Shown in pieces: positions 22,791 through 35,995 of a stretch of 64,000 nucleotides of DNA; the stretch's first letter is position 1; each line of letters starts with the position of its first letter. The position numbers were made by a program, and so were the translations under genes. The notes beneath the pieces were generated by a model. The model worked only from the letters and a program-made list of their open reading frames with translations. It was not told where the DNA came from and made no database searches. The stretch lies in the NCBI RefSeq assembly GCF_022539665.2, contig NC_081339.1:2380017-2444016 (forward strand), read 5' to 3'. Source of the DNA: Daphnia carinata (lineage: Eukaryota > Arthropoda > Branchiopoda > Diplostraca > Daphniidae).

Positions 22791-24890
22791 AATCCGTTTT
22801 ACATAAAAAAAAAAAAAAATGTCGGAAAAAAAAAATCGCACTTTTTTCTTTTTTTCCGACACGTAGCCATCTACCGCTCAGACTCGTTATTACTGGCGTA
22901 GGCAATTTCAGACAATTGGATGCCATTCGCAGTTAGTTCAGTAGCGTGGATGGAGAATAACGCGTAGCTGGAGGAACAAATGAAAAATGGATAAGATAAT
23001 ACAACAAAAGGATGGTAAGTATCAAGATTATTATATTGGTTTTCAATTATTAATTATTGTTTATTAGATCAAATTATGAAGCTGCAGGCCCAATTATTGG
23101 AACAACACAAAATATTAGAGAACAGCAAAGCTAAAGATGGTAAGGCCTAATATGTAATGATTCTATTGATTTGCTTTTATTCATTTGTGTTTTGTAGCTC
23201 AAATTTTGAGTCTACAAGCTCAGCTAGAGGAAAAGAACAAATTGGAACGGAACAGTTTCCAAACATTGAAGGAGGTTTTTCCAAACTCATCCCTAACTGA
23301 ACATGAGGATGAATTGGCATTAGGTGAACACAGTCAGGTACCTAAACTTTTCAAATAAGAATTGAAAATAAGTATAGAATTTTAACAAACAATTATTTAT
23401 TGTTAAGTTATTCAGTCTACCACCTGACAGTGTGTTAAAGTTAAATTCTGTTAGTGCTGCACTAAAAGAATTGTTAGTAATAAGTCCATGCAGCGAAGGA
23501 AGTGAACAATTGTGGAACTGTATTTGGGCTGAAAATGAGTTTGGTACGGAAACCCAGAAATGGCACGAGTTCAACATAAACATGAATTAGGTACTTTTCG
23601 GTTTTTTGTCTATCGAAAAAGTATTTTTAATGCTATTATTTTGCATTCACAGAATTTTAGTGGGGGATCAAGTCAAGTCTGGAAGTGTTACAGGATGGAA
23701 GAGTGAGCCTACAGTTGAAAAACACTGAAAGTGCATTACCATTAAGGTATGAGGTAAAGTAATAGAGTATGCAAATTGTCTAATGAGAAGTACCATCTTG
23801 TGTGAATGAATCCTGTGTAACAGCAATCCTTTATAGTTCTGTCACAGCTAGAAGCCTCAAATAATTCTGCTTCTCTTGCTAAAGAACAACTTGTCCTTTA
23901 CGTTCAGAGTGTTGGTGAAGCTAGGTACTTAAATGGCCCTAACGATGTTTCATTTCTTTGGTATTGCAGCGATGAACATCATACATGGACTTTTTAGGTA
24001 TGAAAGCAATATTCTTGAAATTTTTTTGAATTTATGACGAAGCATTTCTCCTCCTTTTTGCCTACCATGTCTAATCTACAAAAAAAATTATCCAATAGGA
24101 AAGGATTTTCCGCATACTGGGAACACAACTATCAACAATGCAACATTCTTGGGGTGCTATTTTATCATTCAAGAGCCTTATACAATGATTTTCATCTGCA
24201 ATTTGTATGGCCTTTCCCAAGCTTCTGCCAGAAGTTGAATCTATAAGTCATGTAAGTCACATGAGCAACAATTGAGATGCTTAATGGTGTTGTTTTTCTT
24301 TTCTCAGCATAGGTTAATAGTAACATTGGATCTGAAAAGATTCTTGGTTGGGGCAAGACACTGAATAAATTGTAATGATTAAATGGATGACATGACATTT
24401 CTATACTTAATTTGGATTCCCGAGACGGTATTTTATATTTTAAAAATTGAATTGCATATCTGGGCTCCCTTCCTTTCCGTAGCCCCGTTTCCCCTTGACT
24501 CATAATAAGCCCGTAGGGGGTCATGCCCCTACTGTACGGTATATATAAAAATAACATATACCGAGGTTTGGAGGGCTCTGGCCGGAAAGGGGACGTGGGG
24601 GTCCGCTTAGTCCGATGATGTGTTCACGGAGGGCGACGTGGCTACCCACAAATCCGAATTAAAGGTTAATCGCTCCAGTAAAAATGTTCCAAATCTTCAG
24701 CTCTTCTTCCGGCTTCTCTTAGTCAATCACCGGGTAATCTCCCTGGTGGGTCAACAAGGCAGTGTCTCCCCCTGCCTGGGTTGATGGCAACTATTGAAAG
24801 GGCTATTATGCCTTTTTAAAGTTGCAAAAATATTTGTATTGTGCAGAGAATTGTCAATAAATTCTTTTTATAAAAATTTTTTAATTTTTG
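22780..24890 (+). mobile_element. Block 2, extra arm A (R type)
   Basis: A complete arm in plus orientation with R-type variants, so it resembles the right arms at 9231-11345 and 27790-29925 rather than its neighbour. Its ORF keeps the TGG that the other R arms have lost, but a base deletion in the segment that reads FNMKHGL in the L arms shifts the frame. Its hairpin block is the most divergent copy. It has no central spacer of its own; at about 24880 it runs directly into the outer end of the next arm. Confidence 0.65.
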
Positions 24891-25127
24891 GTTTTTTTTA
24901 TTTTTTTTTTTATGTAAAACGCATTGCCATATGCCATAGTTTACATAAAAAAAAAAAATGGCGGAAAAAAAAAATCGCACTTTTTTCTCTTTTTTCTACC
25001 CGTAGCCATCTATCAGTCGGTTTCGTTATTACAGGCATGTAAGCAATTTGAGTTAATTGTATCCCATTAGCAGTTAATTGAGTAGCGTGGCTGGAGAACA
25101 ACGCGTGGCTGGAGGAACAATTGAAAA

Positions 25128-25843
25128 ATGGATAAGATAATAAAACAAAAAAATGGTAAGTATAAACATTATTATATTGGTTTTCAATTATTAATTATTG
25201 TTTATTAGATCAAATTATGAAGCTGCAGGCCCAGTTATTGGAACAACACAAAATATTAGATAACAAAGCTAAGGATCGTAGGCCTAACACGTAATGATTC
25301 TATTTATTTGCTTTTATTCATTCGTGTTTTGTAGCTCAAATTTTGAGTCTTCAAGCTCAGCTAGGGGAAAAGAACAGATTGGAACGGAACAGTTTCCAAA
25401 CAGTGAAGGAGGTTTTTCAAAACTCATCTGTAACTGAACGTGAGGATGAGTTGGCATTAGGCGAACACAGCCAGGTACCTAAAGTTTTCAAATAAGAATT
25501 CAAAATAAGTATAGAATTTTAAAAAACAGTTATTTATTGCTTAGTTATTCAGTCCACCACATGACAGTGTGTTAAATTTAAATTCTGTTAGTGCTGCACT
25601 AAAGGAATCGTTAGTAATAAGCTCATGCAGTGAAGGAACTGAACAATTGTGGGAACGTATTTGGGCCGAAAATGGGTGTGGTACAGAAACCCAGAAATGG
25701 CACAAGTTCAACATGAAACATGGATTAGGTACTTTTCGGTTTTTTGTCTATCGAAAAAGTATTTTTAATGCTATTATTTTGCATTCACAGATTTTAACGG
25801 GGGATCAAATCAAGTCCGGAAGTGTTACGGGATGGAAGAGTGA
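25128..25843 (+). CDS. Spliced small ORF in element arm, unknown family
   Basis: Five exons (25128-25155, 25209-25277, 25335-25474, 25545-25728, 25791-25843) join in frame to about 157 residues. Residues about 10-55 are a predicted coiled coil, and the rest is acidic then mixed, with GTETQKWHKFNMKHGL near the end. There is no transposase, nuclease or zinc-finger motif that I can see. The frame is open in both L-type arms (here and 6576-7291) and broken in the R-type arms. A further small frame downstream is open at 7360-7560 but stopped by a TAA here. Function unknown. Confidence 0.35.
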
Positions 25844-26599
25844 GCCTACAAATGAAAAAACACTGAGAGTGCATTACCATAAGGTGTGAGGTAAATTAAT
25901 AGAGTAATGCAAATTGCCTAATGAGAAGTACCATCTTGTGTTAATGAATCCAGTACAACAGCAATCCTTTATAGTTCTATCACAGCTAGAAGCCTCAAAT
26001 AATTTTGCTTCTCTGTCTTAAGAACAACTTGTCCTTTACGTTCAGAGTGTTGGGGAAACTGGGTACTTAAATGGCCCTAAAGATGTTTTAATTTTGCTGC
26101 TATTGCAGAGATGAACATCATACATGGACTCTTTAGGTATGAAAGGATTTTTCTTCAAATAATTTTGAATTTATGACGAAGAATTTCTCCTCCTTTTTGC
26201 CAACCAGGTCTTATCTACCAAAAAAAATTTTATCCAATAGGAAAGGATTTTCATGTACTGGGAACACAACTATCAACAATGCAACATTCTACAGGTGCTA
26301 GTTTATCATTCAAGAGCCTTATACAATGAAGTTAATCTGCAATTTGTATGTCCTTTCCCAAGCTTCCACCAGAAGTTGAATCTATGAGTCATGTAAGTTC
26401 CATGATCAACAATTGATGTGTTTAACGGTGTTGTTTTTCTTTTCTCAATATAGGTTAATAGTAACATTGGATCTGAAAAGATTCTTGGTTGGGGCAAGAC
26501 ACTGAATAAATTGTATTGATTGGATGGATAACATGACATTGCTATACTTAATTCGGATTCCCCAGACGGTATTTGATATTAAAAAAATTGAAGTGCATA

Positions 26600-27000
26600 T
26601 CTGGGCTCCCTTCTTTTCTGAAGCCCCGTTTCCCCTTGACTCATAATAAGCCCGTAGGGGGCCATGCCCCTACTGTACGGTATATATAAAAACAACATAT
26701 ACCGAGGTTTGGAGGGCTCTGGCCGGAAAGGGGACGTGGGGTGCCGCTTCGTCCGATGATGTGTTCACGGAGGGTGACGTGGCTGCCCACAAATCCGAAC
26801 TAAAGGTTAATCGCTCCTGTAAAAATGTTCCAAATCTTCAGCTCTTCTTCCGGCTTCTCTTAGCCAATCACCGGGTAATCTCCCCGGTGGGTCAACAAGG
26901 CAGTGTCTCCCCCTGCCTGGGTTGACGGCAACTTTTGAAAGGGCTATTGTGCCTTTTTAAAGTTGCAAAAATAATTGTAATGTGCAGAGAATTGTCAATA
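26600..27000 (+). ncRNA. GC-rich hairpin block, copy in arm 2 left
   Basis: Same chain of stem-loops as at 8060-8455, almost identical. The loop of the first hairpin has a single base change (GTCATG to GCCATG). Confidence 0.3.
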
Positions 27001-27244
27001 AAATTTTTTTTATAAAATATTTTTTGCAAAATTCGTTTCTTTCATTGTCTGTATTCGCTGTGTTCACACTTTACACTTTTTATATTTAGCTTGGTTAATT
27101 CACCTTTATTGTTTTTGTCACCTTTGATGGTAAGCATTGTTTCCATTGGTTTATCGTTTATCTGTAAGTATTATTTATTACACTCTTTGAATTCTTCAAC
27201 TTAGATTTAAGGAACAATCTGAAGTAATTTTGTATTTTGTTTTA

Positions 27245-27310
27245 CTCGTATGGGAACCGATCCCCAGACATTCAGCGTGCAACGCCGATGCTCTAACATT
27301 GAGCCACGAG
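27245..27310 (-). pseudogene. tRNA-Ala(TGC)-like sequence Z, second copy
   Basis: The best preserved of the tRNA-like sequences. On the minus strand CTCGT pairs with ACGAG, the D-arm is intact, and anticodon stem TCGGC/GCTGA presents TGC after T33. The T-arm is four pairs with an irregular loop. Confidence 0.5.
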
Positions 27311-27408
27311 ATATATCTAAATATTTTATTATCGCATATCATATGTTATCGTCTAGGATGTTTATGCAGTCTTTCACAACTATATGTTTATCTTTCTATT
27401 GCTTCCAT

Positions 27409-27480
27409 AAGGTTCTTAGCTCTGTGGTAGAGCTTTTATCTGCGATACCTGTTACCCTGGGTTCAAACCTCAGTAGATGT
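27409..27480 (+). pseudogene. tRNA-like sequence Y, second copy
   Basis: D-arm TTAGCTCTGTGGTAGAGC and T-arm around GGTTCAAACC are intact. The anticodon stem is not. Confidence 0.5.
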
Positions 27481-27598
27481 GTAAAAATGAAGTAAAATAA
27501 TGTAGAAGAGTATATTGCAGAATTGCATTTCAGTTTTATTCTAAGTGTAAATGCAAGTCCACAAGTGACTAGAAAAAAAAGTCAACTTAAAATCATAT

Positions 27599-27663
27599 GA
27601 TTCGTGGCTCATTGGTAGAGCATCGGCGACGTATGCCAAACATCCAGGGTTCGATCCCTGGAT
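27599..27663 (+). pseudogene. tRNA-like sequence X, second copy
   Basis: Same D-arm and strong T-arm (CCAGG with CCTGG around GTTCGAT) as at 8618-8690. Acceptor arms do not pair. Confidence 0.55.
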
Positions 27664-27789
27664 AATAATAGAATGCTTACAGATAAACGATAAACCAATA
27701 CCCGTCACCTTACCATCAAATGTGACAAAAACAAATAAAGCAAAGCCAAAAAAAAAAAATGATAAATGTGTGAACAAAGATAACACAGA

Positions 27790-29925
27790 CAATGAAAGAA
27801 ACGAATTTTGCAAAAAATATTTTATAAAAAAAATTTTATTGACAATTCTCTGCACATTACAATTATTTTTGCAACTTTAAAAAGGCACAATAGCCCTTTC
27901 AAAAGTTGCCGTCAACCCAGGCAGGGGGAGACACTGCCTTGTTGACCCACCGGGGAGATTACCCGGTGATTGGCTAAGAGAAGCCGGAAGAAGAGCTGAA
28001 GATTTGGAACATTTTTACAGGAGCGATTAACCTTTAGTTCGGATTTGTGGGCAGCCACGTCACCCTCCGTGAACACATCATCGGACGAAGCGGCACCCCA
28101 CGTCCCCTTTCCGGCCAGAGCCCTCCAAACCTCGGTATATGTTGTTTTTATATATACCGTACAGTAGGGGCATGACACCCTACGGGCTTATTATGAGTCA
28201 AGGGGAAACGGGGCTTCAGAAAAGAAGGGAGCCCAGATATGCACTTCAATTTTTGTAATATCAAATACCGTCTGGGGAATCCGAATTAAGTATAGCAATG
28301 TCATGTCATCCATCCAATCAATACAATTTATTCAGTGTCTTGCCCCAACCAAGAATCTTTTCAGATCCAATGTTACTATTAACCTACACTGAGAAAAGAA
28401 AAACAACACCATTAAGCATCTCAATTGTTGCTCATGTGACTTACATGACTCATAGATTCAACTTCTGGCAGAAGCTCGGGAAAAGCCATACAAATTGTAG
28501 ATGAAAATCATTGTATAAGGCTCTTGAAGGATAAAATAACACCCCTAGAATGTTGCATTGTTGATAGTTGTGTTCCCAGTATGCTGAAAATCCTTTCCTA
28601 TTGGATAAAATTTTTTTTGTAGATTAGACATGGTTGGCAAAAAGGAGGAGAAAAACTTCATCATAAATTCAAAAATTTTTCAAGAAAATTCCTTTCATAC
28701 CTAAAGAGTCCATGTATGATGTTCATCGCTGCAATGCCAGTGAAGTGAAACATCTTTAGGGCCATTTAAGTACCCAGCTTCAACAACACTCTGAGTGTGA
28801 AGGACAAGTTGTTCTTTAGCAAGAGAAGCAGAATTATTTGAGGTTTCTAGCTATAACAGAACTATAAAGGATTGCTGTTACACAGGATTCATTCACACAA
28901 GATGGTACTTCTCATTAGACAATTTGCATACTCTATTACTTTACCTCATACCTTAATGGTAATGCACTTTCAGTGTTTTTCAACTGTAGGCTCACTCTTC
29001 CATCCTGTAACACTTCTAGACTTGACTTGATCCCCCACTAGAATTCTGTGAATGCAAAATAATAGCATTAAAAATACTGTTTCGATAGACAAAAAACCGA
29101 AAAGTACCTAATTCATGTTTTATGTTGAACTCATGCTATTTCTGGGTTTCCATACCACACCCATTTTCAGCCCAAATACGGTCCCACAATTGTTCAATTC
29201 CTTCGCTGCATGGACTTATTACTAACAATTCTTTTAGTGCAGCAGTAACAGAATTTAACTTTAACACACTGTCAGGTGGTAGACTGAATAACTAAGCAAT
29301 AAATAATTGTTTGTTAAAATTCTATACTTATTTTGAATTCTTATTTGAAAAGTTTAGGTACCTGACTGTGTTCGCCTAATGCCAATTCATCCTCATGTTC
29401 AGTTAGGGATGAGTTTGGAAAAACCTCCTTCACTGTTTGGAAACTGTTCCATTCCAATTTGTTCTTTTCCCCTAGCTGAGCTTGTAGACGCAAAATTTGA
29501 GCTACAAAACACAAATGAATAAAAGCAAATAAATAGAATCATTACGTATAAGCCCTTACCATCCTTAGCTTTGCTGTTATCTAATATTTTGTGTTGTTCC
29601 AATAATTGGGCCTGCAGCTTCATAATTTGATCTAATAAACAATAATTAATAATTGAAAACCAATATAATAATGTTTATACTTACCATCCTTTTGTTGTAT
29701 TATCTTATCCATTTTTCAATTGTTCCTCCAGCCACGCGTTATTCTCTCCATCCACGCTACTGAACTAACTGCGAATGGCATCCAATGGACTGAAATTGCC
29801 TACGCCAGTAATAACGAGTCTGAGCGGTAGATGGCTACGTGTCGGAAAAAAAGAAAAAAGTGTGATTTTTTTTTTTTTTTTTGGCGAATTTTTTTTTTTT
29901 TTTTGTGTAAAACGGATTGCCATAT
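27790..29925 (-). mobile_element. Palindromic element 2, right arm (mosaic L/R type)
   Basis: Inverted partner of 24905-27050. From about 27830 to 28340 it carries L-type variants (for example the bases reading GTCTGGGGAATCCGAATTAAG). From about 28375 outward it carries R-type variants shared with the arm at 22780-24890. The ORF has the same TAG in QKWHEF as the right arm of palindrome 1. The hairpin block is at 27830-28240. Confidence 0.65.
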
Positions 29926-30145
29926 ATAAATATAAAAATTTTATTTTTTAATTTGTCTTATGGTTTTTGAATTAAAAAAAAATAATAACAGAAGGCCGGG
30001 CTTATTTTGTCGGGCTTAAAATTTTTTCCTATTAAAAAATAATATCATTAAATCTAGATAACTATATATGATTCTGATTCAAAATTAACCAAGGAAAACG
30101 AAAATGGAAGTTGTTTTTACGTAGAGTTTATAGTTTTTGAGTAAT
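29900..30145. repeat. Outer inverted repeat, right copy, of block 2
   Basis: Reverse complement of about 22575-22790. Similarity stops abruptly after GAGTAAT at about 30145, where unique sequence leading to TMEM186 begins, about 400 bases upstream of its start codon. Confidence 0.6.
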
Positions 30146-30544
30146 AACACTAAATAATGGCTACAGAAAAGAAGGCAATTTTTCCTTTGATGCCGTGGTG
30201 CGTTCGGAATTCTTCACCAAATATTAGAAAATTCGTCTGCTTCAGAATAACAAAACAATAGTAGGTGTCAAAAGAAATAGTCATAGTTAGTAAGAAATAT
30301 TGAAATATTTGGCTTTCGCTAAAAAAAAAAGTAATTGTAAAGAAGCGTAATGTATCTTAAAAATTGTTTTACTTCGTTTGTAGTCAACAGATGAAGCTTT
30401 TGCATTTCCTGACGAGGATAAACAAACGTGTTTTTGCTAAATTGTCTCAATGGTATTTTATTTATTCGTTTTTTTTCTTTCTGCAAATATTTTATAGGGT
30501 TATTTATATATCAGAACATTTTGGTTGAGTTGTGGAAGCAAAAT

Positions 30545-31144
30545 ATGTTGGTGAGCAGGGTCAACTCCTTGCTGGCACTAGTGCACCGCACAGCTAGAAA
30601 CCAAACCCTCTTCAGACACATCACACACACATCTCAATGCTACACCAGCCAGCAAACTACTAGAACATCTGAGGAATTCAAGAATTTCAAACCAGTCTAT
30701 AAATTACCTTATATAGTTCATGCCAGGGTACTATGCAGGCTAAAATTGTACCAAACTGCAGTGGTTTTGTGTCTTACCGGGGCATCAGTAGCAACACAAG
30801 CGGAACTGTTTATTCCTTTAACTATTTGTACAGTTTCCCTTACAATGTTGGGTATCATGGGCGAATTTTTCCGCAAATTAATTGGAATTTTGTACGTTAA
30901 TCCCGCTACCGATGAGGTAAAAATTGCTTATTTAAATTTTTGGGGAAACCGAAAAGATATGATACGGCACATCAACGATATCGTTCCTCCGTATGATATC
31001 GGCGAAAATATCTCTGATGCCTTCGTAAAATTTTCGTTTGTTGATAAATCGACCCCTAATTTGTACTTAAGTGTAAAATACGGTCAAATTCTAGATAAAA
31101 ATTTGTTCCAGCGTATTGTCGGTGAGGACTTGAATAGGCAGTGA
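30545..31144 (+). CDS. TMEM186: Transmembrane protein 186 (mitochondrial, complex I assembly)
   Basis: A single exon encodes 199 residues. The first 40 residues are basic and hydroxylated with no acids (a mitochondrial targeting pattern). The family block KLPYIVHARVLCRLKLYQTA follows at about 53-72. Two membrane segments lie near 72-107 (AVVLCLTGASVATQAELFIP and LTICTVSLTMLGIMGEFF), then a conserved C-terminal part with YVNPATDEVKIAYLNFWGNR. TMEM186 in mammals sits in the inner membrane and helps assemble complex I. The frame is open a further 39 codons upstream to 30428, but that part is hydrophobic and unlike the family, so I start at MLVSRV. A poly(A) signal is at 31154-31159. Element repeats end about 400 bases upstream. 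Confidence 0.85.
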   Translation: MLVSRVNSLLALVHRTARNQTLFRHITHTSQCYTSQQTTRTSEEFKNFKPVYKLPYIVHARVLCRLKLYQTAVVLCLTGASVATQAELFIPLTICTVSLTMLGIMGEFFRKLIGILYVNPATDEVKIAYLNFWGNRKDMIRHINDIVPPYDIGENISDAFVKFSFVDKSTPNLYLSVKYGQILDKNLFQRIVGEDLNRQ

Positions 31145-31153
31145 TATCTCTCA

Positions 31154-31159
31154 AATAAA
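31154..31159 (+). terminator. Poly(A) signal of TMEM186
   Basis: AATAAA ten bases after the stop codon. Confidence 0.7.
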
Positions 31160-32005
31160 CAATTGTGTAGGCTATCTATTCAGTCCATTTGTAAAACTTT
31201 TTCCCAATTCAGTCAAAATTCAAATAGAATTTCAACGTAAAATGTACATTGTACACAAAGAAATAGGCAATGTATTTTTCCTTTTTATATCAATTCACAT
31301 TGCTGCTGCTGTTGTTGCGTCACGTGACTCGGAGGAGGGTAAGGGAGGCGTGCCGAATCTTTCTCCGGTACTACCACCCCGAAAAAAAAGGCCAAAGCCA
31401 CGCCCGACGGAAGGAAAAATTGTAACAAACTTCACCACAGAAATATTTGAGTAAAGGAAAAAAAAAATCGAAATAAAAACGGTTTGTAAGTTGACAGTCC
31501 TTAGTTCTCGGATATTTTCGCTGATGATTTTCTCGTGAGTTTTTTCTTGGGCCCAACAAAAAATGTGTAGGGGAGGGTAGTAGGAGGAATTGTTTTTTCA
31601 AAAAAGAAACTGGGCTATTACGGAGGGAGATGGAGTCATCTGGTGGCAAAGTCGCAACAGGATCCGCATCACAATGCATCAAACTCTTTGCTGCTTCCTT
31701 AACTGTGTTTAGACTTTAGAGAGATGAGGTTGTCTTCAATTTTTATCGTTTTTTTTTCTTTTTTTGTTGTTTTTGTTTTTTGTTTTTTTTTTCAATGCAA
31801 CTTTGTTTCGCTCCATTGTTCCACTGAGATATACATACGGTTTGAACACACACACCCAATCAGAACGTTTTTTTTAGCCATCGATGTTAATTCCTTTTTT
31901 TCCCATTCTTTCGCTCACAAGTCGCTGATTTTTTTTCCTCTGGTTTTCTTCTTCTTTCCCTTCGTGCATTTAGCTTTGTCAATGAACTCGTGTCTGAAGG
32001 CTAGG
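31160..32005 (-). other. Probable CNOT3 3' untranslated region
   Basis: Between the converging ends of TMEM186 and CNOT3. I see no gene in it. It is rich in T runs on the plus strand. The open frame at 31242-31454 has no recognisable features. Confidence 0.45.
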
Positions 32006-35082
<3,077 letters not shown>

Positions 35083-35995
35083 AACTATCTGACCACAATC
35101 AAGAATACTACATACATATTTTCACCAGCTCCGAAACAATTTGCAAAGGGCAAAGCGATCGGTTTGCGATATTTTGCCTTTCGAGGACGACAGCGTTGTT
35201 GTATAGCGCTTTAAACGATTACCCAAGATGTCTGCCGTCCGCTTGCCAGAAAAATCGGCCGAATGGCGCTGTTAACAGCGCCTTTCCCCTGCAATTTTGA
35301 AACCCATATTTACGTGCATGAACTGGATTTGGTACATTCGTTTTGGAATGATAACGTATTTCTTTAGTTTTATTTGATAAGGATAAGTTTGTTAAACAAG
35401 TTTAAAACATGCTGGTATTTAATTTCATTATTAGACTGTTATACAAGGTAATATAATTCATAAAAGAGAAAATAACGGTTGTTGGAATAATCACCGCCTT
35501 CTAGGGTTCAGTTCATCTGTTGTTTGCCTGCTTTTGTTTATATTCTCGCTCTATGTATCCAACGACATGGCATACAGCATTGTTAAAGGTGAGCCCCGTC
35601 TTCGCGTGAGAAATTTTCATAACACCAGCAGGTCACCTAAATACTAAGCATGGTTGATCGATAGATCAACCCTTATTGTTGTGCTAGGCATTTCGATTTT
35701 TCAGACAAACTTCGCCGACTTCTTCCAATTCCGTAAAATTCTTTTGCATGATAGTTGTTGGAAACATAGTTCTCCGATGGGCATTCTTCAAACGAATGAC
35801 TTGACTCATCAGATTAATTCCAAATACCATTACTATTCCAGGAGGCGTGTTCCAGAGTGTAACAGCAGCTACCGTAACTCGGAACGCTTCTCAGTGCGCT
35901 TCGTGAAAAGGGATCATTACTGCGTGAAAAGTGTGTCGCGATTGACGGGCTTTGCTGTCCGCTCTCTTTAGTTGATCTTTGAAGCTATACATACT

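Larger units (their letters stand above)
24905..27050 (+). mobile_element. Palindromic element 2, left arm (L type)
   Basis: Nearly base-for-base identical to 6384-8500 (only scattered differences), so the two L arms are recent copies. At its innermost end, after about 27020, it instead matches the inner end of the right arm of palindrome 1, because the central spacer is inverted here. Confidence 0.7.
27050..27790. mobile_element. Central spacer of palindrome 2 (inverted relative to palindrome 1)
   Basis: Contains the same three tRNA-like sequences in the order Z, Y, X. They lie on strands opposite to palindrome 1, where the order is X, Y, Z. The flanking arms keep the same L then R orientation at both loci, so only the middle is flipped. 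Confidence 0.7.

Noticed and set aside
27912-28178. An 88-codon minus-strand frame in the hairpin block
   Set aside because: It crosses the stem-loops, and the copy in the 22780-24890 arm is disrupted. The hairpin pattern explains the sequence better than coding, although coding is not excluded.
31242-31454. A 70-codon plus-strand open frame after TMEM186
   Set aside because: It lies in the probable CNOT3 3' untranslated region and has no recognisable features despite a hydrophobic start.
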